Of a stretch of DNA of 64,000 nucleotides, positions 45,046 through 58,535 are shown in pieces (positions within the stretch are counted from its first letter, which is position 1; each line of letters starts with the position of its first letter). The stretch is from Polytrichum commune (Eukaryota > Streptophyta > Polytrichopsida > Polytrichales > Polytrichaceae): positions 15,192,001 to 15,256,000 of the forward strand of contig OX485809.1 of the NCBI GenBank assembly GCA_950295325.1, given 5' to 3'. Made by a program: the position numbers and the translations under genes. The notes under the pieces were generated by a model. That model was given only the letters and a program-made list of their open reading frames with translations, made no database searches and was not told the origin of the DNA.

Positions 45046-46590
45046 ATAGTGCTTTGAATCTTTAATGAGTCGTTATGAGCACGTCCTCAACCATGACACG
45101 CAATGAATATTTTGGACCATGTTCACCTTCAATGTGGCATCTACATTAAATATGATATTTAGTGTGGCTTACTATTTGGAATTATGCAATGCTATATCTA
45201 TTTACTTTACATCTCATATTTTATCAACATATGTTGAATTGGTAGTTTGGACATTATAAAACATTGACAACTTTACTTGGTAAAAATATATTTCAATAGT
45301 AAGAAGATATAGCACCGTGTAGATCCAACAGTAAGTCACACTAAATTTCATATTTGGTGTAGTTGCCATGATGTATATGGTTTAATTCCTTTCTTTCGGA
45401 AGGTGGATTCTGAAGGGAAGGAATTAGGGTGAGTTTCTAGATAGGTTGCTCGCCCACTAGATTCTAGAAAATAATGGGTTGAAGGTGTTTGCATGTACTT
45501 AAGTGCAAGCCACCATCCAATCACATTATGATGGTCCGCTAGAATGTGGAGGATTGTTGACACGGGCCTCTAGACTTCCATGCGTTCACTAAAGAATCTT
45601 CAATCTACAACTGCCAGTCACCAAAGGTTTTGAAGACTGGTTTCAGAAGGAGGAGGAGGTTAGTAGGTGGGCTAGGATTTGAGAAGATGGGAGTAGCTAG
45701 GTGGCACATACAAACATTGCCCCACCAAATTTCCTCTACATTTGGGTTGGTTTGTCCTTATTCACACTAGAATATGGTGGGCAAGCAACCTCCATGGGAA
45801 CTCACCCTTACTCATAGACAACTCTTATCATGATATTTTAATCCAAAGAGCATTCCCCACATATCCTTTGGATTAATGTGGGGAACACACATATTTTTAC
45901 CCTAAACCGCTCAAGCGAATCAATCAAAAATGGAAACATTCCATTTTTGAGCAAGCACTAGTGCTGAAATATTATGTAATGTAGCAATATAGCTTTTTTA
46001 TTTTATTTTTCTTGAAATCCAAGCATACGGATATGAACTAGACTACTATATATTCTTTTTATGAAAATATCAAGTCAATCGGACCATGTTTGGTAGGCCA
46101 AATTGACATATGAATATGGCATTCATCTGGGTTAGGTAGAGAAAACTTTGAATTTTTTTGTTTCATGACCATTTTGGTCGTGCCACAAATTTTAGAAAGT
46201 TGGCAACTATGTCATAATATGTTATGTGGATGAAAAATGTGATACTCCCAAAAATGTGGGTTTTGTTTAGCAATTTTAGATGAAGTTCATCACCCTCAAA
46301 GTTGGAGGGCCACATGAGGTCATTTTTGGGAGATATCCCCTTTTCATAGAGCAAGCAACATGTGCACTAATCTTTTTTGAAATCCATCCGGTCAAGTTGT
46401 GCACAACCGTCACCTTGTTCTAAGGGATAAAAAAACCCCACCCAAATTGGCACCTTGATTTTGATCCTAAATGTGGCTCTTAAATTTGGGTAGCTCATTG
46501 GACCACCTCCCAAAACAAGCAATGCCAACCTAACAAAAAATCCTACATGCTTGAAGTATGAGGTTTTTATATGCTATTTTGGCCCATGAT
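45046..46590. other. AT-rich intergenic DNA
   Basis: I see no gene here. Short frames (e.g. 45348-45563 minus) have no recognisable domain. Confidence 0.4.
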
Positions 46591-46599
46591 AGTGGGCAC

Positions 46600-46972
46600 C
46601 ACCCTATGTAAAGCATCACCAAAATGAGTCAAACATTTATCAAATTTTTTTATCATGAGTAGATATACACGGTACTTATAACATAATAAAAAAAAGTAAC
46701 TAAATTTGATGATTTTTTAATAAAAATTTATATTTTATTTTAAAAATAACTCATACCGTTTCTAACTAGAATGACGTAGAATTGAACTAAAAAAATTACC
46801 ACAAAAATGAAGATGACTAAAAATTTCAAAAACATATACAAAAGATACTATTAATGGTTATATATATATATAAATATTATATATTTTAAAATTATCTATG
46901 GCATGTAATATAGGGGTAGCAAACTTTGTTCGCACATGGTGTTCAACTTGACAATGGAGTGACCTCCCCATG
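46600..46972 (-). mobile_element. decayed copy of the hAT-like MITE
   Basis: In reverse orientation this matches the element at 11362-11761: atcatgagtagatatacac, atggcatgtaatataggggt and the terminal gttcaacttgacaatggagt. The far end has diverged. It is immediately followed by a Tourist-like MITE. Confidence 0.75.
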
Positions 46973-46978
46973 AACTTA

Positions 46979-47526
46979 GGGCCAAGTTCCATGTGCATGT
47001 CCCGGTCCGTTTTTTTCAAAATAAATGGGTGAGCCGGTGAAAAGAGGGTGGTGCCATGTGCCCATCCTTCTCACCCAAGGACCGGTACCCCCCATGGATG
47101 GGTGTCCCACATTTTGTGTTGTGCAAGAACGGGTGCCAAAGGACCGGCGGTCCTAACGGTCACAAGAAGGACATGTGCCGGTTAGAAAGCTCCGGTGACC
47201 GGATCGGCCGGTCACCTAGGGTACACCCTTGGATACTAAAGGCCACTTTGTTCTTCTAGTCCCTTCTTTTGAGGAGTACTCCTAGGGAACGTGTATTTTA
47301 TGATGTTTTTAGAATCTAGATGAGCTTCATTGCCGGTGACCTTCATAAAGTGTCATGTCTTATCACTCACCAAATTTAGTTAGAAAGTAGGAATCCGGAA
47401 AAAACCGGCACCCCACATAGAAGTACCCCTCCATAAAATGGGTGACATCACCCATTCTTTGGATGATGTCACCCGTTTCTCACCCATTTAAAAAACGGAC
47501 TGGGACCGGCACATGGAACTTGGCCC
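46979..47526. mobile_element. Tourist-like MITE, 548 bp
   Basis: Ends GGGCCAAGTTCCATGTGC match in inverted orientation (perfect over the first 18 bp) and are flanked by TTA (46976-46978, 47527-47529). Non-coding, PIF/Harbinger type. Confidence 0.85.
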
Positions 47527-47569
47527 TTATTATGGAAACCTCCGGTTTTGGGCGTGTGTGGGCTCCACT

Positions 47570-47740
47570 TGAGAAGTAACCGGTAGTTCAAGACTTCATG
47601 AAAACTGATAATGTCAGAGGAATCTATAGAATGCACCCCAATTTAATGAGAGATAAACCAAAGATGTCAACATGTAACCGGACTTGGAAACACTAGGAAT
47701 TCAACCGATTATGTCCCAAAATCTCCCCAGACACTAATAT
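47570..47740 (+). mobile_element. partial GATCGGGGAGA-family MITE
   Basis: Shares gatgtcaacatgtaaccgg, ttggaaacactagga and caaccgattatg with the copies at 38.2, 44.8 and 59.0 kb. The left end is lost. Confidence 0.6.
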
Positions 47741-47748
47741 GTAACTTA

Positions 47749-48250
47749 GGGCCACTTCACACACGAGCCAAGAGCCATGACCATGAAATTGTGAGAGCCC
47801 AAAAGAAAGTGTCCAAATGCCTGTCCCAAGACACCTCCAAAATCATGTAGTGTGGTCACGGATCCTCAAGTGTAGTGTGAAGTCATATGTGACCGGGCCC
47901 TCATCAACTAAATTCTATTTCAATGAATTTCTATTCATGTGGGTCTTCACGCGTGATAAAATATAATAAATGAACGGTTGTGAGAGTTCGGAGTGCATGG
48001 TCTCACGGTTTTGTGTTAGGCCTACCTCCAAAAGGTGGTTTTTGAATATAGTCCCAATGACCATGAAACATGATCCATTTGATGCCATGTAGGAATCCAT
48101 GTAGACTTGACATCCACCTTGCATTCACATACTCCGTTGGTCCCTCAAGCGTAGTGTGAAGAGAACTTGGACCAACTCCGCCTTTTCCACCATTGAGAGT
48201 GCTTGAAGTGCAATAGTCACGGGCTCTCAGTCTCGTGTGTGAAGGGGCCC
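47749..48250. mobile_element. Tourist-like MITE, 502 bp
   Basis: Ends GGGCCACTTCACACACGAG and GGGCCCCTTCACACACGAG are inverted, with TTA on both sides (47746-47748, 48251-48253). A third TTA-flanked family, distinct from those at 31649 and 46979. Confidence 0.85.
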
Positions 48251-48822
48251 TTACTCATCTTCATGAACGCCAAGAGCTGTACTAATGGGCAAGTGCAGTA
48301 CACTTCGTGTACGTATATTCGTCCTTGCATATCTACTTCGGCGCAGCTTGGAATTCCGGGGGAACTCCTCATTTTCAGGAACATCCTCGCGATTTAAGAG
48401 TTACATAATGATAAGAAAACTACTGTACTACTTTAGACTTCCGAACCCAGAAAAATTGGAAGGCCAATGCAAGTCAACGCCTGTCACGCCCAAAACATCT
48501 AGCCGAGTTCCGTATAATAAGTTGGGTACATCTGAGACTCATTCAGAAAGGTCAGTTTTTAGCAAGCTTGACTAATAAGAGTTGTTTTCAACGGTAGGGA
48601 TCAGTCTGCATTGTGCACACAATCATATATTGCGGTGCTCGACCTGCACTAGATCCTCTCTGTGAAGCAATATAATTGATTGTTTGCATATCGGTATTAG
48701 TCATAGTACAAGGTTGCATCCATTTATCAGACATTTCCAAGCCCAAACAGGTTACATGTCGATATCTTTTGGTTTATTTATTCAAAGTGTATTCTTTAGT
48801 GTAATTTCTGCGGTGTAGTTCA

Positions 48823-49583
48823 ATTCTGAAATTCAGGGGCCACGAAGTTGATCATAACATTATTCAGATCCATTACATTGTTCTGTGGGACTGACAATAT
48901 TCCACAAAATATTCTGCATATTCAATCTGAATGTGAAGAATATTCTGTGAAGCACTGTCAGTCGCACAGAACACTGTTATGGATCTGAATAATGTTATGA
49001 TCATCTCCGTCCCAATACTTAAGTTAACAATTTCATCGATAGTAATATCTACTTCAGGACCTTCTGAGAGCATGGAGGTTAAATGTCGGATCTCCATTGT
49101 AAGCTTGCCATCTTCCATTTATTTCTTCAGTGAACGTGTTCATTGAAATTAATGCTGTTCGAGTTCGAGATGTGTAGTGTGCCTAATAACGTTCGCATGT
49201 TATACATAGAAGAGATAATTAGCGTCTTACATAATCCCAGACTGGAAGAAGTGCCGGTTGGGGTTAAACTGCGTAAATCTTTAGTGTGTGTGACTTCTGA
49301 AATTCGGTGGCAGGGGTCACGAAGTTGATCATCTTTGTCCACATACTTCAGGATACTATTTTCACCGATGGTAACACCTACTTCAGGACCCTTATGAGAT
49401 CATGTGGTGTGAATTTCGGACCTCCATTATAACCTTGCCATCTTCTATTTTTAAATTTTCTTCTTCCAGTAAACGTGTTCGTTGAAGCTAATGTTGCTGA
49501 GTTCGAGATGTGTAGATTGTGTGCCTAATAAACGCTTGCTTGAGATAGAGGAGATAGTCAGCGTCGTGATTATAAATCCCAGG
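48823..49583. repeat. tandem duplication upstream of the GT14-like gene
   Basis: 48823-49240 and 49295-49583 share ordered blocks: ttctgaaattc, cacgaagttgatcat, tacttcaggac, cctccatt, ccttgccatcttc, gttcgagatgtgtag, atcccag. The first copy is longer mainly because it holds a 142-bp MITE (48856-48997). The second copy ends about 130 bp before the GT14-like start codon and carries a TATAAAT at 49571, absent from the first copy, so only the proximal copy looks promoter-competent. Confidence 0.8.
48856..48997. mobile_element. 142-bp MITE with 7-bp target duplication
   Basis: Inverted ends AACATTATTCAGATCCAT...CTGTG, flanked by TGATCAT at 48849-48855 and 48998-49004. The sister copy of the duplicated segment (near 49323-49332) has one uninterrupted gttgatcat, an empty site. 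Confidence 0.85.
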
Positions 49584-49711
49584 AAAATGTTACATACCTA
49601 TAATCTGGATTAAAAACAACTAACAAGTCTGTCATCTGGCACGAGCAGATTGCAACCCTGGGTGACCGATCGGGATCATCATCGCCAGCCGCTCAGTGAT
49701 CATCGCCAGCC

Positions 49712-51886
49712 ATGAAGACGACGAATATTGTGGATCCATCAGTGTCCGATGTTGTGAAATCCAACACGAGTCAGAAGTGTTTTGATTCCAGGAGGTTCAG
49801 GGTAGTGTTTCTGCTTATCCTCCTGCTTGTAACAGCTGAGTTTCTGACCACGGACATTCCAGGCCGATTCTCCAGCACCGGACGACTGTTCAATCGAAGC
49901 AGCATTCGCGGTGTGGTTAATATGGACCGTGACCCTGCCGTGTCGAAGACGTCCACATTTTTACTGGAAGATTCAAACAGGTGGGCTTGCGGCGGAAGTG
50001 GGGATCTGGACAACATGAAATCTTACAGCGAGTGGGTTGCGGCCGCGAGTGAAGATGATGATGAGGAGGTTCTGTGTGCAGCCCACCGAGTTTCCATGCG
50101 GCCTTTGCCTCCCGGGATACCGAGGGTGGCCTTTATGTTTATGACAAGAGGAGATATAGCTTTGGAGCCTGTTTGGCGGAGGTTTTTTGCAGGCCATGAG
50201 GACAGGTGAGTGGGGTGGCAAAACTATCCATACCATTCTTGGATTACATTCTTAGTAACATACTTGACTAGTCCGTATGAAAAATAGAATTATTCATAGC
50301 TTACCTCAAATCAAGCCATGGCGACAGGGAAGTTACCAAAGGGTGGCAAAAGGGTGGTAAAGTTCACGTTGCTCCTCTTTGTGATGTTCAATAACATCAA
50401 ATCATCCAACCCGATTAGATTCAGCTTCAAAAGTGATTACACTAGTAGAAACAATTGTGAATTCTAAATGGGAGCATTACATCAGGTACTCCATCTACGT
50501 CCATGCATCGGACCAGGAGCATTACCAGTTTTCAAATAGCTCCTTGTTCCACGGGCGAGCAATTCCCAGCAAACCGGTGGAAAGGTTGGGCATGAGCTTC
50601 GTGGAAGCTGTTAGGCGTTTGATTGCTTACGCATTACTAGACACCTCGGTACCCAATGTTTGGTTCACGTTGGTGTGTGAGGTAACCATCCCACTTCGAC
50701 CGTTTTCGTATGTCTACGATTACTTCATGCACTCGGAGCTCAGTTTCGTGGAGGGTTTCGTGACGCGTGACTGGTGGAGGAAATCGTGGACGGACAAGAA
50801 ACATGCCCTTAGATCTGACAAGATGCGGAAGGGCGAGCCGTGGATATCTGTGCACCGGCGGCACGCGGGGTTAATTGTGGGCGACTTTGTGATTTTTTAC
50901 AGGTCAGTACATGCACAGTTGGGAACTTGGGGTACCTCTTCAAGAACCAAGAATCTTCTTTTGTATGGAATTTAAAGATACCTCCTTTTACATCGAAATA
51001 ATAATAAGACAAGAAGCTAGTAGAGATATGATATACGTAGAAGCAACTTTATCATTCAGAATGTTGTCAATAATCGTGCATATGTTGTTTTTTCATAATC
51101 ATAACTTTGAGACACCTAGTGCGATGAGATAAATAATGTGGACAACTTCTCTATGCGTTAAATGTTATTTTAGGTGTAAGCTTCATGTTGATATTCACAG
51201 ACTGATTGAACTCTGTTGCGTCTTGGAATGTATGTTTCACACTAAAGACATTTTTCCTTTGCTTTTCTCTAAGAAAAATGTGCAGATATGACTCCAAGTC
51301 CTTTCAAACTACAATAGAAAAGACATTCAAGATAAATTAACATCACAAAATAATTTTAATTTTTGGTCAGAACAACATATAAAGTACACAAAGCACTATC
51401 ACTTTCTTATGTTTAAAAGAAGGTTTCTTTATAAGCCATATGAAAACTTGACAGTTTTGGTGCGGGACATTCCTTTTGGGTACCCCAACCGTGCATGTGC
51501 CCAGGTTCAAACATTATTGGCACGAGATGGGCGTCCCGTCCGAGATTTACATGCCGACCATGTTTGCGATCGCGGATCCGGGCGGGATCTCGAACCACAC
51601 GGTGATGTATGTAGATTGGTTGCGGCAGGATAAGAGTCACCCGTTCACATTCAACAAGACCACAGATCTTGCACCATCGATTCTCCGGAAGATACAATCT
51701 CAGACAACGAATACCGATGGGTTCTACGTTAAGGGCGTGACGCACGGGTTCGAGAACGAGCAGTCGTGTGTTTACAACGGGCGGCCGAACTCGACATGTT
51801 TCCTGTTTGCTCGCAAAGTCACGATAGAGCCGCAAGTCGTCAATCGCTTGCTTGATTCCGCTCATGCTCTTGGCCCGGCCGATTGA
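49712..51886 (+). CDS. GT14/DUF266 (BC10-like) glycosyltransferase
   Basis: Exons 49712-50205, 50486-50902 and 51505-51886 splice (each junction within an Arg codon, AG|G) into 430 residues. The protein is a type II Golgi membrane protein of the core-2/I-branching-like, DUF266 plant family: a signal-anchor near residues 29-46 (RVVFLLILLLVTAEFL), then a stem, then PRVAFMFMTRGDIALEPVWRRFF, YSIYVHAS, FHGRAIPSKPV, FTLVCEVTIPLRPFSYVYDY, and a C-terminal C-x-Y-N-G-R-P-N-S-T-C-FLFARK. Relatives such as rice BC10 affect cell-wall and arabinogalactan glycosylation; donor and acceptor are not established here. Frame, splice sites and motifs are intact. A promoter-proximal duplication and a TATAAAT at 49571 lie upstream. 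A degenerate C-terminal copy is at 58880-58990. Confidence 0.92.
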
Positions 51887-54880
51887 AACGGACCCGAGAG
51901 CAGCTCCTGGCAGCTAATTTGTGGGTATAATCCAACCTCGACGCATGAGTTTGCTGTTGTATTCTAGTTGCACGATTTAGTTGTTCATACTGCACATTGA
52001 AAACCCCGCTCATTGCATTTTTTAGTAGCCCGGGTGGTCTCTCTGCTGCAATTGGAATGATTCTTAGGTTACCCAGATAACCGAAGACTGAATTCCATTC
52101 GGGGTGCACTTCTTCAATTGAATCTTGGTAGATGGGAAAAGGCTCCGTGTTGATGAATCAGGTGTCGACAAATGAGAGATTGCCATGTGACTATGCTCGG
52201 GCACATTCATGCATCCAATGATTCTTGGAGCTAGGCATTCATTTGCAAAGCCGGATGGCTGTCTTGTTTCAAGGGTTCTTGCAAGTTTCAACCGATGTTC
52301 GGTGGGTATCCGAATCAGAAGAGCAAAGAAAAGGACAATGGCGGGTAACATTGTTGGGCGGGTATTGCCATTGAGCTCTTGTGGAAGCTCAAATTTATAT
52401 CCGCCACTGGAAAGTGCCCTTCACCCGACCATTGAAGGGTGACCTCAATTGCTATGGTTTTTACAATTAACACGTAGAAGGTGAGCATTAGGGAGGTAAT
52501 GAGATTAGAAGGTTTTAGGAGACGACAACCTAAGGAAACGGTGGCGTGCGGAGAGGGATCGGATTGCCCCTGCAGTACTAATCAAATGATTTCTTCAGCA
52601 GCAATTATTGGTGCTTCAGAATGCTGGTGACTCTGTTTGTTAGCACAGCCATTGACTGTCACATGGAATTTACCAAATTTTTGCAAATTTTGTTGGACAC
52701 AGGAGACGAAGAGAATTTGTAGAACTTTTTCAGAGATTTGCTCCCACTTCAAAGATGAGCTTCAGGAATATTCAAATATGATATTTGTTGCTGCAACTGT
52801 TGAGACCACGGAGCAACAACTGCCTTGTGATTTTTGCTTACAAAGCAGCAGCCTTGTGAGTCCCGAACAATATTTTTGAAGATTTTGAGGATTTGAAAAT
52901 CTCTCTTCATGTAAATCACTTAGGGCTCACACCACTAGAGTTTAATTCAATCTTGCGCGAGTACTTTTCTGGGAATCTCCAAAGTTTCCTCTTCCTTCGT
53001 CTGATTGGTAAGCATGTTGGCATTTATATGTGGTTCTTCCCCCATCTGAATTGTTAGGTAGAAAGATAAGAAATCTTGAGATTGGTGCATCATGTATAAC
53101 TTGGGGCATGACCACACACCTAACCACACACCACTCAAACATGATACATGACAAAAAAAAGGCACATTTTTGAAAGAGATTGTTGACCATTCTCCTAGGC
53201 TCAACAGTCACCACCTAAAAGACCATTAAATGGGCACAAGAATCAATGTTAGTACTAATACAATGAACAAGATGTTCATATGAACTCCCAAAATTATGAG
53301 GAAAATCATGGCTATGGCCACAATTTGGATGTCTCCATCATCTCAAATTAATTGTGTGTTTCAAATCCCTAAAAGAAGAGAGTGCAGCGCTAAAATTGTA
53401 TGTTTAAGGCCCACTCACCTGAGTAGAAAATTCTTAAGCAACTTGTTCCAATAGTGAGGATTCTCAATCTACATAATATAGAATATAAAGCAAGCCACCT
53501 TCAACAACTAGGCATTGATGTTTCATAACTTACCAATTGTGCTCATTATCCTATTGAATTTTTGAAATTGGCTTGATTTCCTAACTTTGAAGATTCATAA
53601 TTGATTCAGCATATGTAGAAGTGTATTGAAAGGTGTAACATAGCATCATCAAGCTTGTGTAAGCAATATTGTGTATACATGGAAAGGTTTATCTATTTTG
53701 ATATAAATGGGTTAGATTTGAGCCCGCCTTCTATAAGTTGGAATGATGCATCGGGGGATCAGTTCACTTAAGGCCCCACCCCACCTAACTTTAGGCAATC
53801 CGGTTTGTAAGTGATAGAACCCTCCACATGTGTAGATCTGTGCCTATTTAGACATGCATGTAGCAACTCAATTCGGGCTATTATGAGGTTGTGGATTTAA
53901 GTCCAATTTTATTTTAATGGAGTCTTACCTAAGGCCATGCCACATCAGTCTTAAAGTGGACCTCCGGAGCCCATTGCAACCTTTTCAATACCTCCCTTCT
54001 ATCTAAGGTAGAGGGTGCTTAAACCAACACTTTAAGCTATTGCACATACATATGGCTATGTGGTTGATATATAAAATATATATTCATATTAGCCTTTGGG
54101 CTAAACATAGGTATCAAGAAAGAAAAAATATTTTTAGTCTCAATTGAATATTTGATGAATATTCAAAGTCAAAACTACTAGCTTCCTTATACCAATCCAT
54201 AGGCCCCGTGTATGGCAACCTCGCATATGATGAGGACCCCCACCTTCATTGCCTAGAACCAACACAACACAGTTGGGTACTAGACCCAAACTACATCAAA
54301 GCCCAAGTAGTAATGGTATGCAAAGCCACACGGCTACCTCCATGATCCCTCCCGGTTCGCTTGCAAAACCATCACCTTGCATCCCGGGAACCGACCCCCT
54401 TGCATCCCAGGAAATGACCCTTTTGTGCTTTGTGGGCCTACCTCCTTGGCGTTGTGAATAGAATGACTAGAATAGGCATTGACAAGCCACCCTAATCCCA
54501 CCTTGAACCAACCCAAGATAGAATGGAGCCCGTTACATACCCTACATGAAGGTCATGGAGGCCGCTATGAGGTGGCACCACTAATGGCACCTAAAACCGT
54601 CACTCCGTGGGCCCAGACACTCCTACACCGCCGGGTACGGTTCAAGGTTGTAGAGTGTTGGCAATTGGGAGGCGTTTATAGGTGTTGGTTTTGGATGGGA
54701 TGTTGGTTTTAGCACCCTCTACCTTAACTAGGGAAGTTCCTCTCTCTCTCTCTCTCCACCCCAGGCTTACTCAAATTTTTTCCATAGACCTTGTTGTGAT
54801 ATTGTGTAGATGTTGGCTGTGGCCTGACCTGTTGAGAGGCACCTGTGCAAAGCTACAACATTGCATAGACTGGACAACTG
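51887..54880. other. intergenic DNA without recognised genes
   Basis: After the GT14-like stop there is no supported exon. A TC microsatellite lies at about 54738-54757. Short frames at 52637-52879 and 54249-54461 have no family signature. Confidence 0.4.
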
Positions 54881-54889
54881 CCAAAATAA

Positions 54890-55515
54890 CTATAGTTAAC
54901 TAGATTTTTTTCAATACATTTTAGAGGACAACTATAGTTAATTAGAAAAAAACTCAAACCGATTTGGAAAACAACTATAGTTAACTAAAATTTTTTAAGA
55001 CCAAATTCAAAAACAACTACAGTTAACTAGAAAAACTTTAGACAACTAAAACTTGAGAGTCCCAAAATTTGTGAGGAGCCATCCGGCAAGTTCTTTCATT
55101 TATCTCAAAAAATGAAATGAAATATATAATTCTTTAAGAGACCTCATGTAAGAATCAATGTTTGTCACCCGTGCCAACCCATCCCAAGAAGGAATAGAAC
55201 CCACTGTTCCTTGTGGTAGTTGAACTCATTATACTCTAAGTTACTTATTGATAATGAGGTTACTCATTGGGTGTTGATTGAGTCCGAGTCACAAATGGAA
55301 TCAAGTCCCATATTTCAAATTTTAATTAAAAGAACAGGACAAGATATAAATGCTCTAAAATATCATGGTAACACACTGCATGTTGTGCTCAACTTTAGTT
55401 AACTAAATATAACTATAATTAACTAGATTTTTTGACAGACCAAAATTAAAACAACTATAGTTAACTACATTTTTTGGGAGGTCAAACCACGAACAACTAT
55501 AGTTACGAAAGGCAA
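54890..55515. repeat. repeats of acaactatagttaactag
   Basis: The word aactatagttaactag or close variants occur about five times in 54885-55035 and four times in 55395-55510, spaced by roughly 35-60 bp and followed by T-runs and gaccaaattcaaa. The two clusters frame ~350 bp of unrelated DNA, so they may be subterminal repeats of one small element. Confidence 0.6.
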
Positions 55516-57254
55516 CTAGTTCACTAATAATTGAATTAGTTGTTTAATTGTCCAAGGTCTGCAACATTGCAACTAACCAAAACAGGTTAGCTCCACCGTT
55601 ACTTGTTCTCTTCACATGTTTTCAAAATTCCACGTCATATAGGCACACTCTGCTGCCACCGGAGGAGTTAAGGCACAGTGTTTGGTGCAGAGTTCGGGAA
55701 GATTTTGAAGCCTTAGTGGCTAATTGCCGGTAGTTGCTATGAAGGGTCGGATTTTTTCCAATTTACATCGGCAAGAGCCGGTCTTTTGTAAAATCAATCG
55801 GCCAATTGCCTATATTTTCATATTTTCATTGGCCAATATCCGATTAAATGGAATTCATATCGGCACTAATTGTTTAAAAAATGTATGAATTGTTATTAGA
55901 AATCATTTCTTAGTACAAAATCTTGAATAAGTGAAAAGAAAGGCATGTTCAAAACTTTAAATTTGAAGAGTTAATATCCTTGGCAGGAATTGAACCTAGC
56001 AATGCCTTCACCGCTTGAAGGCCAAGGGTCCCCCAATTCTTCATAGAAGCATTTGGATTTGGTCATGGAAAGGTTGCATAATTCAAAAAGTTTAAGGTTT
56101 AGGGTACTTCCTCAAGTGCATCATCAGATGCCCCAGACAAATAGCGCTCTGGATTGCTATACAAATAGCGAAACTTAGCAGCATCCTTCCAAAGATCTAC
56201 AACACTTGTTAGAATGTCATCAAAATCATTGTTTGGGCCTTCTATAGCAACACGCATCATACTTTCTAAGTTAGATGTAAACATTCGATACCCATGCTCA
56301 TGACCCGGAGGGTATCGGTTACCATTTCCCGGGTATCAGCCAATATTTGAAATTTGAATACTTCTTCCGGCTGAAATCCAGTAACTCACAAGAAGAATCG
56401 GCTACATTTCCAGGACATTTTTTGGTCCATTGGCTAATTGCCGGAGGATTGAAATTACAGTCGGATTGCCATCCGATGGTTGGAAATTTGGACTGGCCAT
56501 GAGGATAAATCCATCAGCTGATAATGAACTAGCCGTCGGTTTTCCCTGACCATTGTGGCCCACTCACAAACTTGACATTAATGGTATTTATATGCATGCT
56601 AACTTGACATTTATTTTACAAAGTTGCCTATTCATGTAGTTCAATTTTTTTGTTACAGAAGTGTCGGGCTTGTTGATGATATTGTCCTGCAAACTAAGTA
56701 GCTTGTTGTCATGTAGAGGAGATTATGAAGATATCATCCAATTTTGTCCAAGTTTATTTCTACTCATGCGCTGTTGATTATGAACATAATATTGAATCGA
56801 GGAGTGGTATGGGCTAGTACTCCTAAATCTTTTTGTTTGATATTTCTACAGGTTGCAATGCAGAAACTTGCATATGAGTCCTCACCAACATTTACGTCTC
56901 ACTGCCTAACTTCAAGTGCCCAAAAACATGTAGATCTTCAATTTTGTAGTTATTTTGCAAGATTGATGTCTAGAATTTTTTATAGGTGTGTCACTAGCAT
57001 GGAAGCACATTCTTACTATTAAATTGCTAGAAGTCATGGACTGTTTTTTTGTGTGTAGTTTTTTTTGAGTTGCTTTGGAATGACTCTATGTTCTAGGGTG
57101 ATTTTGCTCTCCTCTTCAACTACATTGCTTTGTTGTTGAAGTTTTAGAAATCAACTATTAGAGACAAGATTGTTGACTCTAGTTTCCATACATCATGACA
57201 TGACACTCTTAAATGATATTAGAAGATCCATCACAATGGTAGAAAAGTAGAGCA

Positions 57255-57630
57255 GTGCCAACAAGGTGGCAAGTGCCAACAAGAAAGTTGTGAGCAATAT
57301 CAAGAGCTTAAGCATTTTTCCAGTGTCTAAAGCTGCCAATGCCGCACCTGCAGTTTCAAAAAAATGTTCTATGGCAGATCGTATCCTCCTCTTTGTATTT
57401 TCATAACAGGGTTTATTTCCATGTGATGCATAAACCTGTCTTTATTTATGTCATCGATTCTAAATATATTGGTATAATAGTGGTGAAGTCTTTAACATGT
57501 TTTTTCTACAGAACTTAAGGAGAAGCGAAAGGTGCTACATGTGGATAATCTTGAAGTTGGATATCGTTGGAGGGAATCTACTGCATGGCGCCCATTTGCA
57601 GTTGTGGATAAAAACAAGCCATTGAAATGA
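57255..57630 (+). pseudogene. possible two-exon gene fragment
   Basis: A frame with VSKKCSMADR reaches a possible donor near 57378 (gatc|gtatcc). After ttttttctacag (57499-57511) a second frame reads LKEKRKVLHVDNLEVGYRWRESTAWRPFAVVDKNKPLK and a stop. The protein-like text and splice-like borders suggest captured or decayed exons, but I cannot name the family. Confidence 0.3.
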
Positions 57631-58535
57631 TTCATGTGCTTGCAACAGTTTTGCATTGGTTTTGCAACATCAAATGTACCATATCACATGCGTATGATAC
57701 TCCACTGATTTGTATACATGGCTTTACAATTAAATTGTATTTCAAAAAGATAATAAATAAATTTAATCTCTACCATCAACTTTCCACGTTCTTTACGATG
57801 CAATTGTGGATGATATAATTTACATAGTAGAAAAAGTCACATAGTTTGTAGTAGGCATTTGTTGGTAACTTACTGCAAAACAAGACCAATTTCAAATCCC
57901 TAGAGTTTAAATACTAGTGAAATAGTTGTTAAAAAATCCTACACATATATTTTGAATTTGATTGCATAATGACCGCTTAATGTTATAAGATTGACAATGA
58001 CGAGCGTGGATTGTAAACATATAATATTGTAATTATGGATACAATGTTGTGGAAATATGAGAAACAAACATGTACAATCAATAAAAAAACTTGTTACTAG
58101 ACAATTCACAATCAACTTACAATTTATTTAATGTCCGAAATGCAAATGAATTCAAGTTGTAGACATAATGCAATCAATATATCAATTTTATGTTCTTCCT
58201 CTAATGTAGAGGTATCTTTTCAACAATTGTAAAGCACTACAAACGTATTTCAAACATATTGCTAACCCATTGCAAAAACCGATATAAAGGTGGGCACGAT
58301 ATGCGGATTCCTTTCTCTAATAGCAACGGTTTTTAATCATAGGCACAACACACTTTAAACGCCACTTTTGCTTACGGTATATAAACAAGCTAATAACATA
58401 TTTGCAACATACTTGTAACAACTTTGCAACGCTTTTGAGAACTTGACACCAATATTGAGATTTCCAACATCCACCAAACTGTTACAAAAATGTTGCAAGA
58501 ATGTTACAATTATGTTGTAATGTATACCCCTAAGT

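Noticed and set aside
51413-51865. Minus-strand ORF of 150 codons
   Set aside because: It is antisense to exon 3 of the GT14-like gene, whose motifs and splice sites are clear.
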